Shown: positions 25,243 through 33,695 of the stretch, one piece after another | Layout of the letters: each line of letters opens with the position of its first letter | How positions within the stretch are numbered: position 1 is the stretch's first letter | Notes under the pieces: generated by a model | Seen by the model: only the letters and a program-made list of their open reading frames with translations | What the model was told of the DNA's origin: nothing | The model's database searches: none | Source of the DNA: Pontivivens sp032464575 | GTDB lineage: Bacteria > Pseudomonadota > Alphaproteobacteria > Rhodobacterales > Rhodobacteraceae | NCBI GenBank assembly: GCA_032464575.1 | Contig: JAWDKM010000005.1 | Coordinates: forward strand, 124,001-188,000 | DNA: 64,000 nucleotides | Direction of reading: 5' to 3' | Made by a program: the position numbers and the translations under genes

Positions 25243-26180
25243 GCCTCTTCGTCACACGACGTCTGCCGGAGCGCGTCATGTCCCGCGCCCGCACCATGGG
25301 GGCGGAGATCCACGACAGCGACGACGTGCTTCCGGATGCGGAGCGCGCGCGCCTGCTCGGCACATACGATGCGATCCTCTGCACGCTGGGCGACACGTTC
25401 CCGGCGGGCATGTTCGAGGGTCGGGTCAAGACCCGCGTCATCGCCAATTTCGGCGTCGGCTATAACCATATCGACGCGTGCGCCGCCAAGGCGGCCGGCG
25501 TGATCGTCACCAATACCCCCGGCGTCCTGACCGACGCCACCGCAGACCTCGCCATGACGCTGATGCTGATGACCCTGCGCCGCGCCGCGGAAGGCGAGCG
25601 GCTGGTGCGATCCGGCGGCTGGACCGGCTGGACTCCGACCCAGATGCTCGGCCAGGGCGTCACGGGCAAGGTGCTCGGCATCGTCGGCTTCGGCCGGATC
25701 GGGCAGGCGATGGCAGGGAAGGCCCATCACGGCTTCGGCATGGAGATCGTCTACTACAACCGCTCCGAGAAGCAGACCGACATCCCCGCCCGCCGCCTGC
25801 CGACGGTCGAGGACGTGGCGCGAGAGGCCGACGTCGTCGCCATCCACGCCCCCGGCGGCGCGGACACCCGCCACCTCTTCGGTGCCGAGGCGATCACCGC
25901 GATGAAACCCACCGGCGTCCTGATCAACACCGCCCGCGGCGACGTGGTGGACGAGACCGCCCTGATCGCGGCACTTGAGGAGCACCGCATCGCCGGCGCC
26001 GGCCTTGATGTCTACGAGCACGAACCCACGGTCCCCGAGCGCCTGCGCGCCCTCGACAACGCAGTCCTGCTCCCTCATCTCGGGTCCGCCACGCTGGAGG
26101 TGCGGGAGGCGATGGGCATGATGGCCCTCGACAACATCGAAGCGGTGCTGGCCGGACGCCCCGCACCGAACCCGGTATGA
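25239..26180 (+). CDS. D-glycerate dehydrogenase (2-hydroxyacid dehydrogenase)
   Basis: A 313-residue NAD(P)-dependent D-2-hydroxyacid dehydrogenase. The substrate-domain motif NFGVGYNHID (about residues 71-80), Rossmann signature GKVLGIVGFGRIGQAMA, INTARGDVVDE and HLGSATLEVREAMG (catalytic His) are all present. Family members of this sequence type reduce glyoxylate or hydroxypyruvate to glycolate or glycerate. The start is TTG at 25239, overlapping the upstream TGA. Its activity would feed the glycerate 2-kinase encoded at 48402. Confidence 0.93.
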   Translation: MSLFVTRRLPERVMSRARTMGAEIHDSDDVLPDAERARLLGTYDAILCTLGDTFPAGMFEGRVKTRVIANFGVGYNHIDACAAKAAGVIVTNTPGVLTDATADLAMTLMLMTLRRAAEGERLVRSGGWTGWTPTQMLGQGVTGKVLGIVGFGRIGQAMAGKAHHGFGMEIVYYNRSEKQTDIPARRLPTVEDVAREADVVAIHAPGGADTRHLFGAEAITAMKPTGVLINTARGDVVDETALIAALEEHRIAGAGLDVYEHEPTVPERLRALDNAVLLPHLGSATLEVREAMGMMALDNIEAVLAGRPAPNPV

Positions 26181-26383
26181 GCGACGAGATCCGACGCCTC
26201 GAAGAAGCCCTCGCCGACGCCCTGCGCACGGTCGAGGAGCTCAACGAGGTCGTCACCGATCAGGCGAGCCGCATCGAACTCCTCGAACGCCGCGTCGCCC
26301 TTCTGATGCAGCGCGCCGCCGAGGCGGAAGCCGACCAGCTCTCGGGCCTGCCCCTCGCCGACCAGAAACCGCCGCACTGGTAG
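26177..26383 (+). CDS. slyX: SlyX family protein
   Basis: A 68-residue coiled-coil protein. It matches SlyX throughout: a Glu/Arg/Leu heptad helix (RRLEEALADALRTVEELNEV, ASRIELLERRVALLMQR) and the C-terminal PPHW. Its function is unknown; in enterobacteria it neighbours slyD. The ATG overlaps the dehydrogenase stop (ATGA), so it is the last gene of the proC-to-slyX run. Confidence 0.93.
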   Translation: MSDEIRRLEEALADALRTVEELNEVVTDQASRIELLERRVALLMQRAAEAEADQLSGLPLADQKPPHW

Positions 26384-26468
26384 CCCTCCCGCCCGTCGTC
26401 AGGGCCTCGCGGCCCCTCCTCCCGTTGGGCCGGGCGCCGCTGACGCGGCGAACGCCTGCCTTCTTCTT

Positions 26469-26547
26469 GCGTTCAAGTATCCCCGCCGGAGGCATCCGCG
26501 ATGCGCCACAGGAGCCTCAGGCGGGGATATTTCGAAGACAGATGAAA
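26469..26547. repeat. Paired inverted copies of the CCGCC-GGAGGC repeat
   Basis: AAGTATCCCCGCCGGAGGC (about 26475-26493) and, in opposite orientation, GCCTCAGGCGGGGATATTTC (about 26514-26533) can fold into one long hairpin between the convergent slyX and excalibur genes. Such a structure could terminate transcription from both sides. Confidence 0.6.
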
Positions 26548-26552
26548 GCGGA

Positions 26553-26762
26553 TCAGCGCCGCGGGGCGCCCGGCAGGCTCTCGCAGGCGATGCCATCCCG
26601 GTCACGGTCGAGCCGGTGCGGATCCCGCGCCGGGCCACCGTTCTGGAGGTAGAACCGCTGCGCGCTCTCCCAATCGGGGAAGTCGGCGCAGTCCCGGTCC
26701 GCGCCCTGGGCGAGCGCGGGACCGGCGAGCAGCGTGGCGAGGAGAGCCGCCCTTACCACCAC
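26553..26762 (-). CDS. Secreted excalibur calcium-binding domain peptide
   Basis: About 69 residues. It has an N-terminal signal peptide (RAALLATLLAGPALA, cleavage probably before QGADRD) and the excalibur motif: DCADFPDWESAQRFY, then DPHRLDRDRDGIACESL, where DRDRDGIACE is the EF-hand-like calcium loop. It is exported and probably periplasmic or surface-associated. The start is a GTG at 26762 or 26759, within the end of gatA (stop at 26753), so it appears translationally coupled to gatA. The longer upstream frame is inside gatA and was not used. Confidence 0.85.
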   Translation of the reverse strand: MVVRAALLATLLAGPALAQGADRDCADFPDWESAQRFYLQNGGPARDPHRLDRDRDGIACESLPGAPRR

Positions 26763-28240
26763 TTCTCCGGCTTGGCGGAGAAGCCTGCCGCCTGCTCCAG
26801 CGCATGGGCCGTGTTGAGCAGGTCGCCCTCCTCCCACGGCCGCCCGATCAGTTGCAGGCCGAGCGGCAGACCCTTGCCCGACAGCCCCGCGGGGACCGAG
26901 ATCCCCGGCAACCCGGCGAGGTTCACCGTCACCGTGAAGACGTCGTTGAGATACATCTGGATCGGGTCCGCCTGCTCATCGATCGCGCCGATCTCGAAGG
27001 CGGCGGACGGCGTCGCGGGCGTCAGGATCGCGTCGATCCCGGCGGCGAAGACCTCCTCGAAGTCGCGCTTGATGAGCGCGCGCACCCGCTGCGCCTTCTT
27101 ATAGTAGGCGTCGTAATAGCCCGCCGACAGCACGTAGGCGCCCAGCATCACGCGGCGCTGCACCTCCGGCCCGAAGCCCTCGGCCCGCGTCTTCTCGTAC
27201 ATCTCGGTGATGCCGTCGCCCTGCGCGAGCTTCGCCCGATGGCCGTACTTCACCCCATCATAGCGGGAGAGGTTGGAGGACGCCTCCGCCGGCGCGATCA
27301 CGTAGTAGGCGGGCAGCGCGTACTTCGTGTGCGGCAGCGAGATGTCGACCACCTCCGCGCCCGCGTCGCGCAGCATCGCGGCCCCGTCCTCCCAAAGCTT
27401 CTCGATAGAGGCGGGCATGCCCTCCACTCGGTACTCCTTCGGGATGCCGATGCGCTTGCCGCGGATGTCGCCGGTCAGCGCCGCCTCGAAATCCGGCACC
27501 ACGATGTCGGCGGAGGTGGAGTCCTTCGGGTCGTGCCCGGCCATCGCGCCGAGCATGATCGCGGCATCCCGCACCGTCTTCGTCATCGGCCCCGCCTGAT
27601 CGAGGGAGGACGCGAAGGCCACGATCCCCCAGCGCGAGCAGCGTCCGTAGGTCGGCTTCAACCCGACGATCCCGGTGAACGCTGCGGGCTGCCGGATCGA
27701 GCCGCCGGTATCGGTCCCGGTCGCGGCCAGGCAAAGGTCCGCGGCCACGGAAGACGCCGACCCACCCGACGATCCACCCGCCGTCAGCCCCCGGTTCGAG
27801 CCCTCCGCCTTCCACGGCGATAGCGCGGGGCCGTAGACCGAGTGCTCGTTGGAGGAGCCCATTGCGAACTCGTCCATGTTGAGCTTGCCGAGCATCACGG
27901 CGCCCGACGCCCACAGGTTCGCGGTCACGGTGGACTCGTAGCGCGGCGTGAAGTTGTCGAGGATCTTGGACGCCGCCTGCGTCCGCACCCCCTCCACGCA
28001 GAAGAGGTCCTTGATGCCGAGCGGAATGCCGGTCATCGGCGCAGCGTCGCCGGCCTTGATCCGGGCATCCGCGGCATCGGCCATCTCCAGCGCCTTCTCG
28101 GGCGTCGGAGTCACCACAGCGTTGAGCTCGCCCGCGCCCTCGATGGCGGTCAGGCACGCCTCGGTCAGATCGCGGGACGTCGTCTCGCCCTTCGCGAGCA
28201 GGTCGCGGGCCGCAGCGATGGTCAGGGTGTTCAGGCTCAT
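26753..28240 (-). CDS. gatA: Asp/Glu-tRNA amidotransferase subunit A
   Basis: A 495-residue amidase-signature enzyme that releases ammonia from glutamine for transamidation of Glu-tRNA(Gln) or Asp-tRNA(Asn). The Lys-Ser-Ser triad is embedded in GIPLGIKDLFC (Lys near residue 76) and TAGGSSGGSASSVAADL (Ser residues near 150-175). GLKPTYGRCSRWG and VGLKPTYG follow as in GatA. I used the ATG at 28240 with GGAG upstream; a GTG at 28246 overlaps the gatC stop. gatB is not in the window, as is common in alphaproteobacteria. Confidence 0.98.
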   Translation of the reverse strand: MSLNTLTIAAARDLLAKGETTSRDLTEACLTAIEGAGELNAVVTPTPEKALEMADAADARIKAGDAAPMTGIPLGIKDLFCVEGVRTQAASKILDNFTPRYESTVTANLWASGAVMLGKLNMDEFAMGSSNEHSVYGPALSPWKAEGSNRGLTAGGSSGGSASSVAADLCLAATGTDTGGSIRQPAAFTGIVGLKPTYGRCSRWGIVAFASSLDQAGPMTKTVRDAAIMLGAMAGHDPKDSTSADIVVPDFEAALTGDIRGKRIGIPKEYRVEGMPASIEKLWEDGAAMLRDAGAEVVDISLPHTKYALPAYYVIAPAEASSNLSRYDGVKYGHRAKLAQGDGITEMYEKTRAEGFGPEVQRRVMLGAYVLSAGYYDAYYKKAQRVRALIKRDFEEVFAAGIDAILTPATPSAAFEIGAIDEQADPIQMYLNDVFTVTVNLAGLPGISVPAGLSGKGLPLGLQLIGRPWEEGDLLNTAHALEQAAGFSAKPEKWW

Positions 28241-28242
28241 GG

Positions 28243-28530
28243 TCACTCCACCACCTTAGGCACGGCAAAGAAGCCCTCGCGCGCATCCGGTGCATTGGCG
28301 AGGATGTCGTCCACCCGGTCGCCGTCCGTCACCTCGTCCGTGCGCCGCTTCAGCGCCATCGGCGTGACGGAGGTCATGGGCTCGACGCCTTGCGTATCGA
28401 CCTCGTTCAACTGCTCCATGAAGGCGAGGACGGAGGACAGCTCCTTCGCCAGCTCCGGCAGGTTCTCCTCCTCCACCCGGATGCGGGCGAGATGCGCGAC
28501 CCGGCGCGCGGTATCGGTGTCGATGGCCAT
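28243..28530 (-). CDS. gatC: Asp/Glu-tRNA amidotransferase subunit C
   Basis: A 95-residue small subunit stabilising GatA in the GatCAB complex. It opens MAIDTDTARRVAHLARIRVEEE, the family hallmark, and ends with the PDAREGFFAVPKVVE consensus that wraps GatA. It is directly upstream of gatA with overlapping stop and start signals. Confidence 0.97.
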   Translation of the reverse strand: MAIDTDTARRVAHLARIRVEEENLPELAKELSSVLAFMEQLNEVDTQGVEPMTSVTPMALKRRTDEVTDGDRVDDILANAPDAREGFFAVPKVVE

Positions 28531-28638
28531 GGAAGGCTCCCTCGTGAAGCGTCGCGCACGGGTCTATCGCCCGCGCGGGGCGGGTTCAAGCGGGGCGGCG
28601 TTGCGCGAGGGTGGCAGATCGGGCAGGGTCCCGCAGCT

Positions 28639-28974
28639 ATGCCCGATCTACACGTCAGCCTGCTGCTCGAAACCGAGAAGACGCCAAACGCTCAGCGGGT
28701 TCTGGCGCGGCTTTCCAGAGTGATCGGGCCGATCGAGGTGCCAACGCTGGAGCCCGATCCGAGAGGCGGGCTCAAGGCCCGATTTACCATGCCGCTCGCG
28801 TCGGAGCACTGGCAACGGCAGGTGTACGACGCCATAACGCTCGCGCAGTCCTTCGGTCGCGGATGGCAGCTCACAGGTGATGTTCATCACGACGTCAGCA
28901 TGGTCGCGAACGAGTTTTCCGTCCCTGGGATCCGCTGGGCGCATGTCAACCTGTGGCGCATATTGCCGAACTGA
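28639..28974 (+). CDS. Hypothetical protein, alpha/beta, 111 residues
   Basis: A 111-residue ORF I cannot assign. It begins MPDLHVSLLLETEKTPNAQ and alternates predicted strands (HVSLLLE, KARFTMPL, WQLTGDVHHDVSMVANEF, IRWAHVNLWRI) with a central helix, suggesting a compact ferredoxin-like domain. Codon use is less GC-biased than in its neighbours. It is divergent from gatC and convergent with the ankyrin gene. No strong ribosome site is visible (GCAGCT before the ATG). It may be a recently acquired or lineage-specific gene. Confidence 0.6.
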   Translation: MPDLHVSLLLETEKTPNAQRVLARLSRVIGPIEVPTLEPDPRGGLKARFTMPLASEHWQRQVYDAITLAQSFGRGWQLTGDVHHDVSMVANEFSVPGIRWAHVNLWRILPN

Positions 28975-29000
28975 CGGCACTTACCCATCGGCGGAGCGGT

Positions 29001-29405
29001 TCACCAGTCTTGCCACTTCGGGTCGAAGAGCCGCTTCAGCTCCGGGCGGAACTGCGCCACCTTCTCCCGCGGGGTGTAGCCGAGTTCGCTGCGGACGTCG
29101 TCCCGCGCCCCGGCGCGCAGCAGGGCCTCCACGACGTCCGGGCTGCCCTGACCGACGGCGACGTGCAGCGGTGTCTCGCCCATATCCCCGATGGCATTCA
29201 CCTCCGCGCCGGCCTCGACGAGCAGGCGGACGCCGTGAAGATCACCGCGCCGGACGATCACGTGGAGCGGCGTGTCTCCGCAACTGTCGCGGCTGTTCAA
29301 CTTGATCTGGTGCTTGCCCATCTTGTGCGGGAAGAGCGTGTCGACCGTCGACTGCAGGACCTCATCGAGGGAACGCCACGTCCGGTCCTTGGGTCGCTTC
29401 GCCAT
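29001..29405 (-). CDS. Ankyrin repeat protein
   Basis: A 134-residue cytoplasmic protein without signal peptide. Two ankyrin repeats are clear: GDTPLHVIVRRGDLHGVRLLVEAGAEVNA (in 20-residue steps, about residues 45-75) and GETPLHVAVGQGSPDVVEALLRAGARDDV (about 78-107), with partial repeats at both ends (LGYTPREKVAQFRPELKRLF). They mediate protein-protein contacts; the partner is unknown. The ATG at 29405 is preferred over a TTG at 29429. A basic N-terminal segment (MAKRPKDR) precedes the repeats. Confidence 0.85.
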   Translation of the reverse strand: MAKRPKDRTWRSLDEVLQSTVDTLFPHKMGKHQIKLNSRDSCGDTPLHVIVRRGDLHGVRLLVEAGAEVNAIGDMGETPLHVAVGQGSPDVVEALLRAGARDDVRSELGYTPREKVAQFRPELKRLFDPKWQDW

Positions 29406-29469
29406 CTTCTTCTCTGTCCAGGTATCCAAGGAGTTCGGGCGGCACGGCCCGAATGCGGCACAGCTCCAC

Positions 29470-30756
29470 TCACCCCACCGGCGCGCCGTTCACGTAGACC
29501 TGCGCCACCGCCCGGTCATCGCCCAGCATGATCGTCGGAAAAAGCGCCTCCCAGATGTCGTCCGCGCGCCCCGCCCGCTCGGCAATCACAGGCGTCGAGG
29601 CGAGGTCGAGCACCAGCAGATCTGCCTCGCGCCCAACCTCCAGATTGCCCACGTGCCGTGCTTGCCGCAGAACCTGCGCCGAGCCCTCGGTCGCGAGCCA
29701 CAACAGCTCCGACGGGTGCAGCGCATCGCCCCGTAACTGCCCCACTTCGTAGGCCGCGGCCATCGTGCGCAGCATCGAGAAGCTGGAGCCGCCGCCCACA
29801 TCCGTCGCCAGCCCCACCGGCACGCCCTGCCCCACAAGCCCCCTCACATCGCAAAGCCCCGAGCCGATGAAGGTGTTCGAGGTCGGGCAGTGCGCCACGC
29901 CCGTACCAGTCTCCACCAGGCTCGCGCGCTCGCGATCGGTCAGGTGGATCGCGTGGCCCATCACGGCGCCCTCCCCCACCAGCCCATGCGTCTCGTAGAC
30001 CGAAAGGTAGTCGGGGTGGTCGGGGAAGAGCTCGCGCATCCAGACGATCTCCTCCCGCTGTTCGCTCAGATGGGTCTGCATGGCGCAGTCGGGATGCTCG
30101 GCCCAGAGTGCCCCGGCCGCGTCCAACTGGTCGGGCGTCGAGGTCGGTGCGAAGCGCGGCGTGACGGCGTAGCTCAGCCGCCCGCGGCCGTGCCACCGCT
30201 CCAGCAGCGCCTTCGACTGATCGTAGCCAGTCTGCGGATCGTCGCGCAGGCCATCGGGCGCGTTGCGGTCCATCATCACCTTACCCGCGACCATGCGCAT
30301 GCCCCGCGCCTCGGCCGCGGTGAACAGTGCCTCCACGCTCTCGGGATGGATCGTGCAGTAGCTCGCCGCGGTGGTAATGCCGTTGGCCAGCGAGAAGTCG
30401 AGGTAGAGCTCCGCCATCCGCGCCGCGTAGTCCGGATCGCCGAAGCGCATCTCCTCCGGGAACGTATAGGTGTTGAGCCAGTCGATAAGACGCCGGCCCC
30501 AGCTCGCGATGATGCCCGTCTGCGGGTAGTGCACGTGGCAGTCGACGAAACCGGCGAGGATCAGCCCCGCGCCATGGTCCGTGACCGGCACGTCCGGCGC
30601 CTCCGCCCGCAGCGCGTCGGCGTCGCCCAAAGCCGCGATTCGACCGTCGCGGATCAGCACGGCGCCACGGCTCAGGTGCTCGGCGGCGTCGGGCCCATCG
30701 TGGAACGGATTCGATCGGAAACGGAGGGTCTGCCCCAGAAGAAGATGTGCGGCCAT
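29470..30756 (-). CDS. guaD: Guanine deaminase
   Basis: A 428-residue amidohydrolase that converts guanine to xanthine. Zinc-site motifs are DCHVHYPQTGI (about residues 71-81), the Lys/His segments around MQTHLSEQREEI and MGHAIHL, and the terminal Asp region ATDVGGGSSFSMLRTM; CPTSNTFIGSG is typical of GuaD. TFPEEMRFGD around residue 97 is also conserved in guanine deaminases. The purine-salvage or xanthine-oxidation genes usually near it are not visible. It is divergent from the MFS exporter at 30805. Confidence 0.95.
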   Translation of the reverse strand: MAAHLLLGQTLRFRSNPFHDGPDAAEHLSRGAVLIRDGRIAALGDADALRAEAPDVPVTDHGAGLILAGFVDCHVHYPQTGIIASWGRRLIDWLNTYTFPEEMRFGDPDYAARMAELYLDFSLANGITTAASYCTIHPESVEALFTAAEARGMRMVAGKVMMDRNAPDGLRDDPQTGYDQSKALLERWHGRGRLSYAVTPRFAPTSTPDQLDAAGALWAEHPDCAMQTHLSEQREEIVWMRELFPDHPDYLSVYETHGLVGEGAVMGHAIHLTDRERASLVETGTGVAHCPTSNTFIGSGLCDVRGLVGQGVPVGLATDVGGGSSFSMLRTMAAAYEVGQLRGDALHPSELLWLATEGSAQVLRQARHVGNLEVGREADLLVLDLASTPVIAERAGRADDIWEALFPTIMLGDDRAVAQVYVNGAPVG

Positions 30757-30804
30757 GGCGGAAATCGGCTAGAGATCGGGCCTCTTCTCTAGGACATTCC
30801 GCCC

Positions 30805-32007
30805 ATGAAGTCCCGCCTTCCGTTCCTCTTCGTGATCTTCACGGTCGTGATCGATTCCATGGGGATCGGGCTGATCCTGCCGGTGATGCCCGACCTGATC
30901 AGGGACCTCACCGGTCAGGGCCTGTCGGATGCTGCACTGTGGGGCGGGGCGCTCGGCTTCACCTATGCCGCGATGCAGTTCGCGTTCTCCCCCACCGTCG
31001 GCAACCTGTCGGACCGGTTCGGGCGGCGGCGGGTGATGCTCCTGTCGCTGACGGCGATGGGGATCGACTACCTGATCATGGGCTTCGCAGGTTCGATCTG
31101 GTTGCTCTTCGTCGCGCGCACGATCAGCGGGATCACCGGGGCGACATATGCCACGGCGAACGCGGTGATCGCCGACATCTCCCCGCCCGAGAAGCGGGCG
31201 CCGAATTTCGGCATCGTGGGCGCGAGCTTCGGCGTCGGCTTCATCCTCGGCCCGGTCATCGGCGGCCTCTTGGGCCAGCTCGGCCCGCAGGCGCCGTTCT
31301 TCGCCGCCGGAGTGCTTGCGCTCGCCAACGCGCTCTTCGGCTATCTCGTCGCGCCCGAGACGCTGCCGGTGGAAAAGCGCCGGGCCTTCGTCCTCTCCCA
31401 GGGCAACCCGTTCAAGGCACTGGCGCGGGTCCATCGCCTGCCGGGGATCCGGGAGCTCTTGGCAGTGCTCCTCCTCTACATGATCGGATCGAACGTCTAC
31501 CCGGTGGTCTGGAGCTACTGGACGCAGGAGAAATTCGGCTGGGACGTGGGCCTCGTCGGCCTGTCGCTCGCCGCCTTCGGGCTGTGCGCGGCGCTCGTGC
31601 AGGGCGGGCTGATCCGGGTGGCGCTGGCTAGGTTCAGCCCACCGGTCGTGGCGGCCGCGGGGCTTGGCATGAACGCGGTGGTCTACCTGCTGCTGGTCTG
31701 GGTGCCGAGCACCGGCTGGCTCTTCGCCTTCCTGCCCCTCTCGGCCCTCGGGATGGTGGTGATGCCCGCGCTGCAGGGGATCATGTCGAGTGCCACGGCC
31801 GAGGACCGGCAGGGCGAGTTGCAGGGCGTCGTCTCCTCCCTGCAGGCGGTCGCGGCGATCGTCACGCCGCTGATCATGACGGCACTCTTCGAGCGGTTCA
31901 CCGGCGAGGATGCGCTCTTCTATGAGCCGTCGATGCCGTTCGTGGCCTCTGCCGTGCTGACGGTCGTAGCACTGGGGCTGTTCCTGCGGCACCAGCGGCG
32001 GGAGTGA
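30805..32007 (+). CDS. TCR/Tet-family MFS transporter
   Basis: A 400-residue, twelve-helix major-facilitator protein. The N-terminal helix contains DSMGIGLILPVMPDLIRDL, typical of TetA-type antiporters. Loop 2-3 carries the MFS signature GNLSDRFGRRRVM and helix 5 the antiporter motif GASFGVGFILGPVIGG. These proteins export tetracycline-like or other small molecules in exchange for protons. The closest class is the chromosomal TCR/Tet group widespread in alphaproteobacteria, so tetracycline resistance itself should not be assumed. It is a single gene. Confidence 0.9.
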   Translation: MKSRLPFLFVIFTVVIDSMGIGLILPVMPDLIRDLTGQGLSDAALWGGALGFTYAAMQFAFSPTVGNLSDRFGRRRVMLLSLTAMGIDYLIMGFAGSIWLLFVARTISGITGATYATANAVIADISPPEKRAPNFGIVGASFGVGFILGPVIGGLLGQLGPQAPFFAAGVLALANALFGYLVAPETLPVEKRRAFVLSQGNPFKALARVHRLPGIRELLAVLLLYMIGSNVYPVVWSYWTQEKFGWDVGLVGLSLAAFGLCAALVQGGLIRVALARFSPPVVAAAGLGMNAVVYLLLVWVPSTGWLFAFLPLSALGMVVMPALQGIMSSATAEDRQGELQGVVSSLQAVAAIVTPLIMTALFERFTGEDALFYEPSMPFVASAVLTVVALGLFLRHQRRE

Positions 32008-32048
32008 GAGCTAGCTCGGAAGCGGAAGACACAGCTTCGCTCAAGCCG

Positions 32049-32200
32049 TCCGCCCGGCTGATAGGCCGGGCCGCGCCCGACCTCCCCCCGGAGGGCGCGT
32101 TGGCAATGTCGGACGCAAAAGTCATGCCGTGAATGCTTGAGAGCGCGGACCCATCAATCCCGTCCGGCAGGCGCCCTCCAGGTCGGGCGCAGCCCTCAGC
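32049..32200. repeat. About 150-bp dispersed inverted-repeat element, copy 2
   Basis: The left arm GGCCGCGCCCGACCTCC plus GGAGGGCGC (about 32069-32097) pairs with GCGCCCTCC plus AGGTCGGGCGCAGCC (about 32171-32194). The interior contains ATGTCGGACG and GAATGCTTGA, matched by 5838-5986. It lies between the convergent MFS and cold-shock genes. Confidence 0.65.
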
Positions 32201-32219
32201 ACATGCCACCCCAAACATG

Positions 32220-32245
32220 AAAACGGGGCACCCGAGGCACCCCGT
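32220..32245 (-). terminator. Rho-independent terminator of the cold-shock gene
   Basis: On the minus strand ACGGGG pairs with CCCCGT around an 11-nt loop, followed by TTTT. It lies about 30 bases after the cold-shock stop. Confidence 0.6.
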
Positions 32246-32272
32246 ATTCGAGCCTTCTGGAGGGGAAAGCGT

Positions 32273-32476
32273 TCAGACGACGAGGTTACCCGCACTTTTG
32301 CGGCCATCGCGTCCGTCGATGAGTTCGTACTGGATAGGCTGGTTGTCCTGGAGGGACTGAAGGCCGGCCTGCTGAACGGCGGAGATGTGCACGAACACGT
32401 CCTTGCCGCCCTCCTCAGGCTGGATGAAGCCATACCCCTTCTCGGAGTTGAACCACTTGACGATGCCTTTAGCCAT
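32273..32476 (-). CDS. Cold-shock domain protein (CspA family)
   Basis: A 67-residue single cold-shock domain that binds single-stranded nucleic acid and melts RNA structure. Both RNA-binding motifs are intact: KGYGFIQ (RNP1, about residues 14-20) and VFVHISAV (RNP2, about 27-34). The C-terminus (DGRDGRKSAGNLVV) fits the short alphaproteobacterial type. The gap to terC is about 250 bases and holds the promoter and probably a long 5' leader, as csp genes commonly have. Confidence 0.97.
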   Translation of the reverse strand: MAKGIVKWFNSEKGYGFIQPEEGGKDVFVHISAVQQAGLQSLQDNQPIQYELIDGRDGRKSAGNLVV

Positions 32477-32728
32477 TTCTGACGGTCCTTGAGCAGTGTG
32501 ACCGGAGCAACGCCGCCCGGCCTTCTAGTGTCCCGTCAACCGTACTGCCCGCCCCGAGGAGCACGCTGATTGGCCATCAGGGTGAACAGAGTGTAGCGGA
32601 CACATTGCTTCGTTTCAACGCGGACTACCGCAATTTCAGATGACAAGCCGGGTGGAACAACGGAAAACGAGCATCAATTCAGTATTTTGACGCTCGAGCT
32701 TCAATAAACCTTCAGAAAAGGTCTCCCC

Positions 32729-33535
32729 ATGGAACTCCTCTCGTTCGAAAATCTCGGCAACCTGGTGATGTTGATATTCCTCCAGGCCGTGCTGGGTTTC
32801 GACAACCTGCTCTACATTTCCATCGAGTCGCAGCGCGCCCCGGCGGCCGATCAGGCCCGCGTCCGGCGGCTGGGCATCCTGATCGCCATCGCGCTGCGCA
32901 TCGTGCTGCTCTTCGTCATGATCCAGTTGCTGGAAGCGCTGTCCGAACCGCTCTTCTCGCTGAACTGGGAGGGCGTGATCACAGGCGACTTCACCTTCGC
33001 GACCATCGTCTTCCTCTTCGGCGGCGGCTTCATCATGTACACGGCCGTCAAGGAGATCGCACACCTCCTCTCCGTCGATCATCTGGAGGAGGGCGTGAAC
33101 GGGGCGAAGCGAAAATCGGCGGCCTCGGTCATCGCGCTTATCGTCTTCATGAACCTGATCTTCAGCTTCGACTCGATCCTCTCGGCGATCGCCATCACCA
33201 CCGTCTTCCCGGTGCTCGCCATCGCGATCCTCACGTCCGGAGCGGCGATGCTCCTGCTGGCCGACGACGTGTCGAGCTTCATCGAGAAGAACCGGATGTA
33301 CGAGGTGCTGGGCCTCATGGTCCTGCTCATCGTCGGTGTCGTGCTCCTGGGTGAGGGCGGGCATCAGGCGCACATGCACCTCTTCGGCTACGAGGTCGTG
33401 GCGATGTCGAAATCCACCTTCTACTTCTCGGTCGTCATCCTCTTCATCGTCCAGATCCTGCAGACCGGCTACCGCCGCAAGCTGGAGAAGGTCCGCGCCC
33501 ACCGGGCCCGGGTGGTGAAGGAGGCCGCGCGCTGA
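32729..33535 (+). CDS. TerC family integral membrane protein
   Basis: A 268-residue, roughly seven-helix inner-membrane protein. Conserved acidic intramembrane motifs of TerC are present: GFDNLLYISIES (about residues 23-34) and FSFDSILSAIAIT (about 146-158), where the Asp residues are thought to handle a metal ion. TerC proteins are tied to tellurite resistance, manganese export and metal-dependent secretion. The gene begins 67 bases before the peptide-XpaC-TelA-SPFH run and points the same way, which suggests a functional and possibly transcriptional link. TTGACG at about 32687 may be its -35 box. Confidence 0.93.
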   Translation: MELLSFENLGNLVMLIFLQAVLGFDNLLYISIESQRAPAADQARVRRLGILIAIALRIVLLFVMIQLLEALSEPLFSLNWEGVITGDFTFATIVFLFGGGFIMYTAVKEIAHLLSVDHLEEGVNGAKRKSAASVIALIVFMNLIFSFDSILSAIAITTVFPVLAIAILTSGAAMLLLADDVSSFIEKNRMYEVLGLMVLLIVGVVLLGEGGHQAHMHLFGYEVVAMSKSTFYFSVVILFIVQILQTGYRRKLEKVRAHRARVVKEAAR

Positions 33536-33602
33536 CGGCGGGGTGGTTTCGGGGGACCGAAATGCTTATCCTCAGTCCGAACGAAGGAGAGGGGCCGCCC
33601 CA

Positions 33603-33695
33603 ATGAGCCGCAACGCGACCCGCCGCATCGCGATGATCGTACTGATCGTCCTGGTTGCGGTCGTCTCCTTCAGCGCGTTCGGGGCAACCCTCTGA
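33603..33695 (+). CDS. 30-residue single-helix membrane peptide
   Basis: A 31-codon ORF: MSRNATRRIAM followed by the hydrophobic run IVLIVLVAVVSFSAFGATL. Three Arg before the helix predict an N-in single-span membrane peptide. An AAGGAGAGGGG ribosome site precedes the ATG. Its TGA overlaps the xpaC ATG (TGATG), which suggests translational coupling and selection on the frame. I do not recognise a family. It is too short for ordinary gene callers. The alternative is that it is merely a leader ORF controlling xpaC translation. Confidence 0.5.
   Translation: MSRNATRRIAMIVLIVLVAVVSFSAFGATL

Noticed and set aside
30805..32007. Acquired tetracycline-resistance gene
   Set aside because: Sequence type and GC match the chromosome and there is no TetR gene or mobile element next to it; it is better called a chromosomal Tet-family exporter of unknown substrate.
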